DNA of 64,000 nucleotides from Nymphaea colorata (Eukaryota > Streptophyta > Magnoliopsida > Nymphaeales > Nymphaeaceae). Location: positions 14,077,354-14,141,353 of the forward strand of contig NC_045142.1 of NCBI RefSeq assembly GCF_008831285.2, in the 5' to 3' direction. The translations under genes were made by a program, and so were the position numbers. Positions 1 to 10,161 of the stretch are shown here, in pieces. The notes under the pieces were generated by a model. The model had not been told where the DNA came from, made no database searches, and saw nothing but the letters and a program-made list of their open reading frames with translations. Every line of letters starts with the position of its first letter. Position 1 is the stretch's first letter.

Positions 1-277
1 AGTTTATCGTGAATTCAACAACAATTACCTAACAACACTGGGCATTCAACATGCTAGAATTCTCCCATATAAAAAAGTACTAGTAATATCATAAGTAGTT
101 TTAATTTTTATAGGTGAAGACTAAGTAGCACCATTGTATGGTGTCTAATGATATTTTAATTAGATTACTATAAACTCATGCACAAAATGACTTTGATCAT
201 ATCTAAAGGGTGCAAAAGGTTCCATGTTCGGTTTTAAGCTAGGCTTCTTTCAAATGCATCACTCAAAAATATTAATT
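1..277. repeat. 5' edge of tandem unit A
   Basis: This stretch matches the starts of unit B (from 34261) and unit C (from 62366) almost base for base, beginning at CCTAACAACACTGGGCATTC near position 27. The match stops abruptly after ATTAATT at 277, where a copia fragment begins; B and C continue instead with AGCTGACAAGC. No coding capacity is seen. Confidence 0.8.
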
Positions 278-919
278 GACAATCACTCGACCAGAGATAA
301 CTTTTTCAGTGAATTTTATCAGCCAATTTATGCAAAATCCAACTCAAGCTCACTTTCAAATTGCCAAGCGTATTCTCTGATATATCAAAGGAACTACCGA
401 CTATGGCATTCATATCCTCTCTCAAAGCACCATGGATAGATATGCCCTCTCAGATGCGGATTGGGCTGGTTGCCATCTCACCAGAAGATCCATGACAGGG
501 TACTGTACTTTCCCAGGAGCTAACTGTATTTCCTGGAGTGCAGAAAAGCAATCCACCGTCGCTCGATCCAGCGCGGAGGCTGAATATTACTCCAAGGCAT
601 CAACAGCTGTAGAATTGACTTGGCTCCTTCAAAACCTTCGAGATATTGGCATTACAATTACGAAAGCACCTATTCTTCATTGTGATAATATCAACACACT
701 TTATTTTTAACCAAAAATCCAGTTTTCCACAATCAGTCAAAACATATTCAAATTGATTATCATTATGTGCGTGAAATGACCAGTTCAAGGCACCTGACCA
801 CAGCTAGATACGTCAATTCTTCGGGCCAAATTCTAGACATATGCACCAAAGCCTTGAGCAAAGATCAATTTTTTTGACTTACAAGACAAACTCAAAGTCA
901 TCAGCCATTCCCATTTACG
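278..919 (+). pseudogene. Ty1/copia reverse transcriptase end and RNase H relic
   Basis: Decayed 3' part of a Ty1/copia pol gene. Reading order is the end of the reverse transcriptase (TRPEITFSVNF, QFMQNPTQAHFQ) followed by RNase H (SDADWAGC, then SRSSAEAEY-like residues around 565-590, HCDN near 680, and a C-terminal ALSKDQF motif near 850). There is an in-frame TGA at 378-380 and a frameshift just after 700, so it cannot make a product. The 3' end runs into the N gap, so any LTR is hidden. The two other copia relics nearby lack this domain, so this may be a different insertion. Confidence 0.85.
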
Positions 920-1019
920 NNNNNNNNNNNNNNNNNNNNNNNNNNNNNNNNNNNNNNNNNNNNNNNNNNNNNNNNNNNNNNNNNNNNNNNNNNNNNNNNN
1001 NNNNNNNNNNNNNNNNNNN
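920..1019. other. Assembly gap of 100 N
   Basis: Exactly 100 N bases, the usual placeholder for a gap of unknown size. It lies where unit A would have to rejoin unit B: flanking sequence corresponds to about 34490 on one side and about 38870 on the other. Roughly 4.4 kb of B-like sequence, or the rest of the copia element, could be missing here. Confidence 0.97.
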
Positions 1020-1081
1020 CAATCGATTGGAGTGATCATTTCTGAATATTTCAAGTGATTCAAAGATGAACTTCCACGGCT

Positions 1082-1217
1082 GGATGGTTATTGTTTGCTT
1101 GTTGTCGATAAAAACATCGCAAAAGATGCATTTTCAACGATCCATTGCTTGGCCATGGTTTTCCATTATGGAATCCAACTTTTATGGCAGTTTTTGAACA
1201 ATACAAAATAACCATCC
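1082..1217. mobile_element. MITE-1 copy (palindromic, about 136 bp)
   Basis: The ends are inverted copies: GGATGGTTATT at the left and AAAATAACCATCC at the right, with inverted similarity continuing inward (GATAAAAAC near the left, GTTTTTGAAC near the right). Size and fold-back structure fit a non-autonomous DNA transposon. Other full copies are at 17225-17362, 38932-39068 and 57398-57534. Target-site duplications are not clear, so the superfamily is not assigned. Confidence 0.6.
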
Positions 1218-1242
1218 GAGCACAGAAATAGCTGCCTAATTT

Positions 1243-1288
1243 CAACACACACACACATACACTCATATATATATATATATATATATAT
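1243..1288. repeat. (CA)n(TA)n microsatellite beside MITE-1
   Basis: A CA run passes into a TA run about 25 bp beyond the MITE-1 end. The same arrangement is seen next to most other copies. Confidence 0.9.
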
Positions 1289-1920
1289 TCCCACTAGCAT
1301 TGATTTGTTTGATGCTTCTAGTATGTTTTCTATCTGGGAAGATGCCTAACCCAACAAATAACAAAAATTATCTAAGTCTACAGATGACCTTGCTCAATTA
1401 TATGTCTAAACTAGTCATGATTCATTATTTATTTCTGACAATGAAATAAGTACATTTTAGTTAGGGTTTACCATCACAGAGGCTGATTATGTTGAATTTC
1501 AATGAACCTGCAACTGTGGTACACCTGATACAGAATTGGCTCTAGGGATGAAATACCCCTCTTGTTGAGCGGTAGGATGAAATACCCTCTTCTCAACCGG
1601 CACAAGGGAAGATCTCTATAGAGTATTTATTTTTTAAATTGGTTCAGTCTTAACACAAAAAATATGGTCGATTGAATGCTAGTTGGGTCTGGCTCATGGC
1701 AAACATTGACCAAAGAAACACTGGATTTATGAGTCATTTGACCCAAATAATGAAAATGTTTAATTGATAACATATTTTTTCTGGTCTTATTAAGAAAGAA
1801 AATGATGGCTATTAATTACCAGACCCTTCAAGATTTTATCATCTAGCTAGCCCTAGTCCAGCTTCATCCACATTTTCTTGTCATTTTGTGCCTTCCCAGT
1901 GCGCAAATCAAAATAAAGTT

Positions 1921-2705
1921 CGTTCTTTCTATTCAATCAAATAAAGTTCGTTCTTATCTTTCTTTTCCTTTATGTAGTTTGAACAAACATAGTTTGAACA
2001 ATTGTTTTTCTTTCTATTCAAACAAGCTTTTATAACAATTTGTTTCATTCTATTTTCTTTCCTCTCCTTTTCTTCCAAATCCTTTCTTTCCCTTTCCATT
2101 CTTTTCCTTTTATACTAATTTCTCTCTATCCAAAACAGGTGCTATAATAGGTCAATGAAAAATTTATCTCACAATTGGGATTGTGTTGCCTAAAGCCTCT
2201 CTAAGAGCCAGCATGTTTGAAATGACCTTATATAAGAAGTTACATCCATCTTTCTGTTTGCTCTCTTTCCTCCCCTCTCTCTAGACGTGCATAAGAACTC
2301 AAAATGCGTGGAGCTATCACTTTATTTCTTTCTTCGACCACTTCTCTTTTAGTGGTCGAGAAATCAAAAAAGAGGGGAACCACCCTGTTGAATAAAACAA
2401 ATAATTTACATTGATAAGACTTTTCTCAATATTTTTTGTTATAAAAGAGACAGCACTGTCATTGAAAATTTTTCTTATATATATATATATATATATTATG
2501 TGTGTGTATAACTAATAATAGATAATGAAAATACATATCACTTTTTTCTCTTTATTTTTCTCCTAACTATCTATCAAGTTAGATTGAAACAACCAACAGA
2601 CTTTACAATATATATATGTAAACAGATAATGAAAATACACAACACACACACACTTCGATCACAAACAAAAACCAACAGACCTCTTACAATATATATATGT
2701 ATATG

Positions 2706-2736
<31 letters not shown>

Positions 2737-2774
2737 CCTACTTGGATCACAAACAAAAACCAACCGACCCTTAC

Positions 2775-2806
<32 letters not shown>

Positions 2807-3120
2807 TACTTCGATCACAAAAAAAACCAACGACCTCTTATATTTGTGTTAAGAAGTGTTCTGAACAAATATGAATCTCCTAATGTCTTCATTATAAACA
2901 CTAATTTAATCTAAACAATGTTTAAGTTCAAATTACTTTTATAAAAAAAGTATTTTTTCAACTTTTAAAATTTTGATGTTATAAGTGCCATTCCTTTTTT
3001 AATTATTATGGTATATTAATAAAATAAAAAATAACTAACTTAATGTATGTTTATCACCTAATATATTTTAAGATAGTGCTAAATTATAAAGAAAAGGAAT
3101 TTTAATATGCCCGGCTTCTG
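1921..3120. repeat. AT-rich non-coding stretch with compound microsatellites
   Basis: No supported gene. It contains (TA)n near 2478-2504 and three TA/CA compound arrays at 2668-2815 set in diverged repeats of ATCACAAACAAAAACCAAC. The part from about 2580 matches 40440-40920 in unit B and 19900-20260 further along unit A, so it is another old dispersed module. The TATG/CACA-rich open frames here are microsatellite artefacts. Confidence 0.8.
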
Positions 3121-3324
3121 TCCCTAACCTAAGTGGTATGTCCATTCTTAGGGTTTGCAATAAGTGGTGGAAAACGAAACGAGCTTTAAGAAAGAAGACT
3201 TAATTGGGAATGATCCAAATCTTCCACCAGAAAAAACAAAACCATGTATGCCAACATCAAATACAGATGGCACATGGATCTACAACTTCAGTTTAAAGGA
3301 ATTAGACATTTTCCTCTTGTTGAC

Positions 3325-3730
3325 AATCTAGCACAGCTTATGTTACAGAAATTTCTAATAGCCATCGGTTAGCAAACTAACCAAAATATATTGATTGCCA
3401 CGTTATTTTCTCAAGAAACCCAAATGAGGATTTGGTGATGGATACAAAAGATATACATGGGCTCTACATCAACTAAATCAAGACAAAAAGGCCACCACCA
3501 ACAACAATCAAATTCTCTCGGGCCAACTAAATTGAGACAAGCAAGGCCAGGAGAAAGACAACGAATGTATTGTCGTTTCTTTGCTGTTCTTAATTTGTAC
3601 TTTGCTGTTTTCTTGTCATCTATTTTACATTTTTTTTTTCATTTTACATGTAAAATTGGTTTGGAATCAACCAATTCTAATTGTACCAGTTCGTTCTTGG
3701 CCCGATATTTCATGATTTTATCATCTAGAT
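3325..3730. repeat. Repeat M, short copy
   Basis: Diverged copy of the sequence at 10170-11160: AATCTAGCACAGC, then a GGGCTCTA-CATCAACTA region, then TCTTTGCTGTTCTTAATTTG and ACCAGTTCGTT. The copy is internally shortened and the copia-like frame is gone. Relative to unit B (41430), the block at about 3400-3765 is extra sequence. At about 3321 the bases correspond to the site where the copia LTR sits at 10161, so it serves as an empty-site comparison. Confidence 0.65.
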
Positions 3731-4240
3731 AGCACTAGCTTTGATAGTCATACATGAAAAGACCTCAATACTTAGTCCGTTTCTTGTGAAGTTACATCAT
3801 GTTTTGCATGTCTCCATTTATTTTGTAGCTCTTAAACAATTAATGACATCGACTTTTCTCTATATGCCACAGCTTTCTTAAACTCCAAATCTGTCAACCC
3901 TAAAAGGTCGCTTCTCTTCCCTATCAAGGTGTAGCTGGATGTCCCCAGCACGGGTTTTCCGTGAGTTCTCAAATGCAACAACCTAGCAACGTCTTCTAGG
4001 TGATTGTCACCTTGAATCCATCAAAAGATGCATTTGCAATGATCAGTTGCTTGATCATGGTTTTAAATAATGGAATACAACTTTTACAGCAGTTTTTAAT
4101 GATACAAAATAACCATTCGAGCACAAAAATAGCTGCCCGATTTCAATACACACACACACAACAACACACAACACAACATATATATATATATATATATATG
4201 CCACACCTTAATTAGGTCGTCATGCCACACATCTTAATTA
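3731..4240. repeat. Unit A copy of 41440-41915 with truncated MITE-1
   Basis: Aligned with 41440-41915 of unit B. It contains a 5'-truncated MITE-1 (about 4020-4120, right end AACCATTCGAGC) followed by CA- and TA-rich repeats at 4148-4199. No gene seen. Confidence 0.7.
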
Positions 4241-5400
4241 GGTCAATGATGCATCACTCAGATGCTTTGAGGCGTTCTTCTAGGTGATGCACAGAGACCT
4301 CATGCAGATGTGCACCTCTAACAACACTGGTTTAGGCTACTTGTCAAAGAAAGAAAAATCTGACAGAAGAATATTCCATGCATGACTCTTTTGCAGTCCA
4401 CATCTTCCGTTAATCTTTCCACCCTAAGAGATGTTCCAGAATAAAAAAACAAATCAGGCCAAATCAGAGAGAGCAAGAGAGAGAGAGAGAGAAAGAGGGT
4501 GATGACAGTTGCTCATGATGAGAGCAATGAGTAGAGAGTGTTCAGCTGAGTTCGGGTGGACATGGGCCAACAAACAGATTTGCATTAATAAAACAGTCGT
4601 AGCGAAAAGAGTGTCCCAAGAAGGTACTCTATATAGAGAAGATATATCTTGTAAGAAAAAGATGACTAAAAAGATTGTTTATATATTATATATATATATA
4701 TCCTGTAGAAAGGGTTGTCAAAACATGTTATATGTAAAAAATTTGTGTATATGGGTACATAATGACCAAAATATCCCTGTTTATAGTAGAAAAGGAACAT
4801 TTTAAAAGGGTAAAAAGGGTTATGAAAAAATAAAAAGTGTAAAATAGACATAGTACGTCATTAAAAAATTCAGAAATAACCCAACCTTCATCTTTTTTCC
4901 TATGATACTGTATACTTGTGGATCCACAGAAGTGTGCAGCAGCTCGATCTCATATCTCATATCGGGCATTGACCAGTTCCAAAGATTCAAGTGGCCCAAG
5001 AAGAAGAAAGAGGAGAGGGGGTTGGTGGAGGAGGAGAAAACTGAACTTTAGCCACCAGCGTTGTCATCGGATGTCGCTTGTCGATTTCTTCAATCGATGT
5101 GGCTTGAGTTTTCGACGCTGATGGTCAATGGCGAAGCTCTCTCTAAAGAACGTAGGTGACCTTAGACTTAATTTCTTGCTTAGGTGGGCATTTGAGATCC
5201 TTTTAATGATGTACGTGGGGGCTATATATCTATATGATCCAATATATTGCATGCCTAAGGTCTGATTTGTACAGGTGAAAAGTGAAAACTGGAAGGAAAG
5301 CGCCTCTAACATCACAAAGCACCCATCTAAATATGCTTTCTATATCAAAATTTTATCCCTCTATACATCTCATTCTTACAGCCAAAACAATACCAAAAGC
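4240..5400. repeat. Repeat X, copy 1
   Basis: Also present at 36190-37410 and 41915-42990, with a fragment at 25490-25640. Landmarks are GGTTTAGGCTACTTGTCAAAG, a GA-rich run near 4470, GTCGATTTCTTCAATCGATG and CCAATATATTGCATGCC. Short open frames ending in SLVDFFNRCGLSFR occur here and at 42560-42778, but copies at 37100 and 25560 break the frame, so I do not call a gene. Confidence 0.7.
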
Positions 5401-6590
5401 TGAATTTTTCATTATAACTCGTAACCATTGAAAGTTGATCAAACAAATGATGGTCGCTAACATCATCTCTAAGAACTGATTGCCTTCTAACCAATACTTC
5501 TGGCTCAAACCAGACGGTTGCTGTAATGCCCACGTTTTTCTTTTTCTTTTATTATCACAAAAATTTTAATAAGAGTATAGGCTATAATTGGTAGATTCAA
5601 TAACTGATAAAAATAGTTGAAACTGTCAACTATATCATAAAGGGGGCAGTCATGGAAAGAAATGAATGGGTTACCAAATATATACCTAGGTAGAAGTGGT
5701 AACTGAAAATATTAAAAGAAACTAAAGATGATTGAGGGCAGCTGAGAAGCTTCCTGAGAAAAATCATTTGGGGGTGTTGCTCACCATGTATTGGCCTTAT
5801 TTAACCCCATACCTCAGGTTCCCATTTGCTGCAGCCATAGGGGGAAGGGTTCCAGCAGTTAGAAATTAGGAACAAGTGAGAGCTAACCCTTGTTTTCCTG
5901 CATCTTGGGGTGAAGATCAAGAGCAAAGAGGCACTGGTCCATGTGACTGTTATCCGCAGCTTGGAGGATCAAGAAAGCCAAGGAGCTAGGGTGCTGACAG
6001 TAAAAAATCAGGGGCTATACAGTTAGAGAGACCCTGGTAAGTGTTATATAGTTTCTTTTACAAATTATCTATATAGGTAGGTATATATATACATAAAGCA
6101 AGGAGAATTCTACTTGGTGGGGCTGAAATTATACATGTAAATGAATGTTTTGATTGCAGCATAGAGCAATAAGGTATGGGAATACTCAGCTATGAGTGCA
6201 GCATGTAGCCCTTGTACCTTTGTTGCTTGTAAATATATATATGTATATATATATATATATGCATGTTATAGCAGGAATCTATGTATTTATGCGCCTAGAT
6301 ATGAATAGATGTGTGAAGTGTTATATTCTGGAAATGATACACAACACTCTTAGTCTTAGACATCTCTGATTGCCTAAAAATAAATATATATATGCATGTA
6401 TGAGGTGTAATTACCTGTGTGCAGAAAAATAAATGGGTATTTTTTGGTAATACATGAGCTGTTTGTGAAGGAATATATATAATGTGTACTATGTTCATAA
6501 TATAGCTATATGAAGCACAATGTGACACCCTTGTGCTGGAATTGTCCGTAACATGTGTTTCTAGTTCCATGAAAGTCTAAGTATGCTGAA
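5401..6590. repeat. Non-coding stretch shared with 42990-44380
   Basis: Co-linear with unit B. It holds a possible TATTTAA element near 5798 and sequences resembling a splice donor (GGTAAGTG near 6036) and acceptor (TTGATTGCAG near 6151), which could be the relic of a plus-strand transcript. No conserved protein frame supports this. (TA)n tracts lie at 6231-6260. Confidence 0.5.
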
Positions 6591-6747
6591 ATTGATGGTA
6601 TGTGCACATGAAAGTGATTGGAACCAGTTTGAACTGCTGAGGAACTTGAGGAACTGGGAATGATTCTAGGCTACTCAATAAGAGGTAAACTCTCTTTTAG
6701 CTCATCAATAGGTCTAGGTTTAATACATTCAGATCTGGACGATGACT

Positions 6748-7770
6748 TTAGCTAACTTGAATGTTTGAGGCAGCAAAAGAGGGACCACAATGAGAGTATA
6801 AAAAATTTCTTTCGTAAAAAATAACATGTCTAGATATGATGACATGATTAGAGATTAGATTGTAACAAACACAGCCTTTATGACAGCTGCCATACCCAAT
6901 GAAGACGCAGGTTTGAGCTTTGGGTTCTAGTTTTGAAGCACGTCTAGGCCCATTCAATGGATGGATGGTACAACCAAAGGTCCTTAGATGACTATATTTG
7001 GGAACTTCACGTAAGAGCTTCTCTTACGGCGTCATTTGCAAGTCTGCAATAGGTAACCTGTTAATAAGATGAACAGCAGTTTTAAAAGCATCAAACCAAA
7101 TTTTTATGGCATATTGGCATGATAAATCATGGTGAGCCCATTTCCACAAGATGCCTATGCTTCCTTTCAACTATCTCGTTCTACTAGGATGTGTAGGGCA
7201 TGTTATCCATCGACGAATTCCTTGATTTTCAAGAAATGTGCTAAATTCTTTGCTCATGAATTCTCCTCCTCCATCTGAATGGAAAATTTTAATTTTTGTT
7301 TCAAGTTGACACTCTACTATGCTTAAAAAGGTTTTAAAACATGGAAGCGTATTACTTTTCTTCGACAAGGGAAGATCCATGAGAAGTGAGAGTAGTCATC
7401 AACCATTAAGAAATAATACATGTACCCTTCTCGTGAAGCACATGGTGCTGGTGCCCAAATATCAACATGTAACACTTCAAGAGGTTTGGTCGCATGAAAC
7501 TCAGCTTTAGGAAAATGAATTTTATGCATTTTTCCAAGCACACATGAAGAAGAAAGATCTAATTTATGTCTTTCATCAACAGAATTTAAACCAGCAACTT
7601 TCAACTAGCTTAACAACTGAAAGTGAGCATGTCCTAGATGCCATAACTAAATGTCTGAGTAAGAATTTTGAGAAACCAAAGAAGTATTTGCAGTCTTTTA
7701 TTGATCGTCATCTCCAATAATGTAGGATTGCTAGTAGAGTCCTTCCTTTCTCTCGTCCACCTATAGAGTC
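6748..7770 (-). pseudogene. Copia integrase with GAG-pre-integrase, broken
   Basis: Strand transfer enzyme of the copia element. In order: pre-integrase motif LWHLGHA near 7655, core with first Asp in HVDIWAPAP (near 7470) and second Asp in HSDGGGEF (near 7265), then CPTHPSRTR and ERKHRHLVE carrying the Glu region near 7170-7205, and the C-terminal part KAQTCVFIGYGSCHKGC near 6900. Several frameshifts and stops separate these pieces. The homologue in unit B (44477-45640) is broken at different points. Confidence 0.85.
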
Positions 7771-8049
7771 CTCCTTTCTCAAGCGGCCCTGTGTGAAGAA
7801 TCTTGCCCGTCTGCATATTCTTAACAACAAACCATTAGAGGAAAATTCAATAGAGCATTGGTTGTCTTTGGTAAACTTGCTACTGACATAAGATTCTTGT
7901 GTGCTTTAGGAGCATGCAACACATTTTTCAAAACAAAGGATGACGTCTTGCTAGGTAGGTACACGTTCCCTATATTTTTAATTTGCATCTTACTACCATT
8001 GCCAACTATAATAGAATTAGAACCATGATAGGGAACTTTACTTGCATAT

Positions 8050-8100
8050 CTTGTTCTGAATTTGTCACATGGTGGGAGGCACCTGTGTCTGGATACTAGA
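8050..8100 (-). pseudogene. Copia protease active-site segment
   Basis: The translated segment YPDTGASHHVTN is the copia aspartic protease motif, placed between the zinc-knuckle region and the integrase as expected. It is in a region with flanking stops; unit B retains it near 45870-45895. Confidence 0.7.
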
Positions 8101-8159
8101 CTGAGTCTTGAGTATTGCTGACATTTTCTCGGCTACTAGATGCATTATCAGATTTTCCC

Positions 8160-8446
8160 ATGTTGAATGTCGTGGCCATAAATGCTTTTGGAATATCATA
8201 ACATTGTCGAGCTGTATGATTTCTTCAACCAAAATATTGACAAGTTACTCGTTGGCTAGACTGGTTAGTGTTATTATTTTTTCCATAGTTTCCTCTTCCA
8301 CCATTACGGCCTCTTCCCCTACCACCATTATAGTTGCCACGCCCATGGCCTTGGTCAGTAATAAAAGCACGCCCACACCCTTGGTCAGTAATAAAAGCAC
8401 GCCCATGCCCTTGTTCAGCAATAAAGGCAGTGGCAGTGGCTTCAAC
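8160..8446 (-). pseudogene. Copia gag C-terminus: Gly-rich and zinc-knuckle relic
   Basis: The minus strand gives a Gly/Arg/Asn-rich stretch (GGRGRGRNGGRGNYG) followed by CQYFG, a stop, then RNHTARQC, a CCHC knuckle with the second Cys lost. It contains three 30-bp repeats at 8341-8430. Unit B has lost most of this segment, joining near 45935. Confidence 0.7.
8341..8430. repeat. 30-bp tandem repeat, 3 copies, in copia gag
   Basis: Three head-to-tail copies of a 30-bp unit beginning GCCCA. In the gag frame each encodes ten residues AFITDQGHGR or a variant. Unit B keeps only one copy, so the array expanded in A or contracted in B after duplication. Confidence 0.9.
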
Positions 8447-9117
8447 CTAAGTCATCTGGGATGAAGAAAGGATTCCAAGTCGTCGCTCTTGAGTAATTAA
8501 CATATCACATAATTCAGACCACGAAGGCAGATCTTTGAATGCAGTAACCGTGGTAATAAAAGATTCATATTCAGAATTCAGTCCATTCAAGGTATAGAGA
8601 ACAAGGTCTATATCTGAGACAAAGTGTTGCACTCTGCTAAAGAATCATGTAAGAAACTAATATGTTGAAGGTATTCAGTCATAGACATTCCTCCCTTTTT
8701 TATGTTTTGTAATTCTCTTTTCAACTGAATAATACGAAGATTATTTTGTGAGGCATACTGTTTTTCAAGGATGCACCAAGGATCTATAGCCATGCCAACA
8801 CAAACCAGTTGTGACATGACTGGTTTAGTCACAGTGACTTTGATCCAACTTAGTGCAAGATGGTCTTCACGATACCATAAATCATAACCAGTATTTTCTT
8901 GTGTGTGTGCTTCATCAAGAAATTCAGGTGGAGCAGAACATTTTCCATTAACAGATTTGATCAAATTTAAACTTTTCATAACACTTTCAATTTGAGAACG
9001 CCAAAGAAGGTAATTTGATCGATCAAGCTTGACTGAAACCAAACTTGAGAAAGCATTCCATTGTGTACCTGGTGGAGTAGGAGTGCGAGGAGCATTAGAA
9101 GAGGACAATGCAGCCAT
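8447..9117 (-). pseudogene. Copia gag (UBN2-like), frameshifted
   Basis: Structural capsid-like protein of the element. It starts at ATG 9117 (MAALSSSNAPRTPTPP) and contains LDRSNYLLWRSQIESVM, the typical N-terminal motif of plant copia gag, followed by the UBN2 domain (MSMTEYLQHI, then TLNGLNSEYESF). A frameshift near 8630 splits it into two frames. The homologue at 46100-46663 starts at the same Met and is also broken. Confidence 0.85.
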
Positions 9118-9239
9118 ATTATTCTAGAAATTTCTCCCTCGTTCAATCAACAGCCGATGAGCATAGTCAATACGATTTGAGTCTGATAAACAAAAAAGGC
9201 GACTAGGAGGCGGATGGGACGACTGAAGGGGCAGATAGG

Positions 9240-9620
9240 CCTCAGTGGCACTCCCATGTAAGCACGCTCCTCGGTGAATAGGTGAACACAAAAGGAAACA
9301 GTGCGCCCCTTGGTGAGGTTTGGAAACAGCGTGACCTTCCATTGTTGAGAGACAGAAAAAGAAGTCAACAGCATGCTCCTCGGTGAAGGCTGGAAAGAGC
9401 GTGGCCTTCCTTAGACAAAAAAGGAGGCACGTGCCTCGCTGAAGGCAGGGAACAACACACTCCAAAAGGAAGGCACGTGCCTCAGTGAAGGCAGGAAACA
9501 ACACACTCGGTGCCAGACCCTTGTTCAAACACTAAAAGGAGCAGCACACTCATCGGTGAAACAGCCCGCTCCTCGGTGAAGACAAGATGCAGCACACTCC
9601 TCGGTGAAGGCCGTGGTGGC
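9240..9620 (-). repeat. Short-repeat array in copia leader
   Basis: About a dozen degenerate copies of CTCCTCGGTGAAG-like units, often framed by CAGCACAC or GGCACGTGC, lie between the LTR and gag. Unit B has the same array at about 46795-47170 with a different number of copies. Several overlapping open frames here arise from the repeats and do not look like genes. Confidence 0.75.
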
Positions 9621-9843
9621 TTCACTTGCTCACCACAAAAAAAAAAGAGCATGAAACCGCATGCTCCTCTGTGGTTTCCCTTGTTACGCAAAAAACTGTG
9701 GATGTAGGAAGAGGAACAGGAGACGCAACAGGGGACACAGCAGAGAGAGTGGCTGGAAATGATGGTGCCGGCATCAAACAATGGTTGTGCACCAGACAGG
9801 TGAAGCGTGGCTCTAGAAAGATGCAGGATATAGAAGACCAAGT

Positions 9844-10161
9844 TAAAAGAAAAGATGAACACTCAGGTGTAACGTGGTTCGACTAAAATCAGCCTACATC
9901 CACAAAAAGACTCTCTCTTCTATTCTATAACCACACAGAGAGAGCACAGATATTTATAGTCACTTTCTACAATTTAGATCCTTGATTTTAGGATCTTGAT
10001 TTACACGACAGATTTGGGCAGAATTATAGGAGAAGATAGGGGTAATGATTTTTTTCTCATTTAGAGAAGATTGGTCAGTTTTGGATAGCTCTTGAGTTTT
10101 GGAAACCGTACCCTATCCTTTGTAACTGATCCTGATCGTATCCGTTCCATAGATCTTATCA
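9844..10161 (-). mobile_element. Copia 5' LTR, unit A
   Basis: About 318 bp. In element orientation it starts TGATAAGATCTATGG (at 10161) and ends at the position of CTTTCA in unit B, mutated to CTTTTA here. A TATAAATA box lies at 9951-9958. The outer boundary is set by comparison with uninterrupted copies of the host repeat at about 3321, 20698 and 41356, which read directly into TTGTTAACAAATCTAGC or close variants. The primer-binding site next to it is mutated in A but clear in B. Confidence 0.75.

Larger units (their letters stand above)
1020..1920. repeat. Repeat Z, copy 1
   Basis: A module of about 0.9 kb found also at 11460-12340, 17100-17860, 38870-39790, 48990-49970 and 57290-58050. 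Shared landmarks, in order: a MITE-like hairpin, a CA/TA microsatellite, GAACCTGCAA(C/T)TGTGG, GGGAAGATCTCTATA, GTCATTTGACCCAAAT and CTTCATCCACATTTTCTT. The closest relative is 38870-39790 in unit B. No protein-coding frame is conserved among the copies. Confidence 0.8.
6590..10161 (-). mobile_element. Ty1/copia element, 5' half, unit A copy
   Basis: Read on the minus strand the order is LTR (9844-10161), leader with short repeats, gag, zinc-knuckle region, protease, integrase, then loss of homology near 6590. Reverse transcriptase, RNase H and the 3' LTR are missing, and many stops and frameshifts are present, so it is dead and non-autonomous. The allelic copy in unit B is 44390-47690, so the insertion predates the tandem duplication. 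The gene order protease-integrase is that of Ty1/copia. Confidence 0.88.

Noticed and set aside
2574-2874. Open frames through TA/CA arrays
   Set aside because: They consist of repeated TYIY/THTH or CVCV residues created by the microsatellites and change frame between units.
4918-5121. Frame ending SLVDFFNRCGLSFR
   Set aside because: It recurs at 42560-42778, but copies at 25560 and 37100 break it, so conservation reflects repeat X rather than a gene.
5760-6160. Plus-strand two-exon gene with TATTTAA, GGTAAGTG and TTGATTGCAG
   Set aside because: No conserved protein frame in either unit; kept only as a remark on that block.
9124-9886. Several 60-130 residue frames in both strands of the copia leader
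   Set aside because: They overlap and derive from the CTCCTCGGTGAAG repeats; no protein family and no conserved start.
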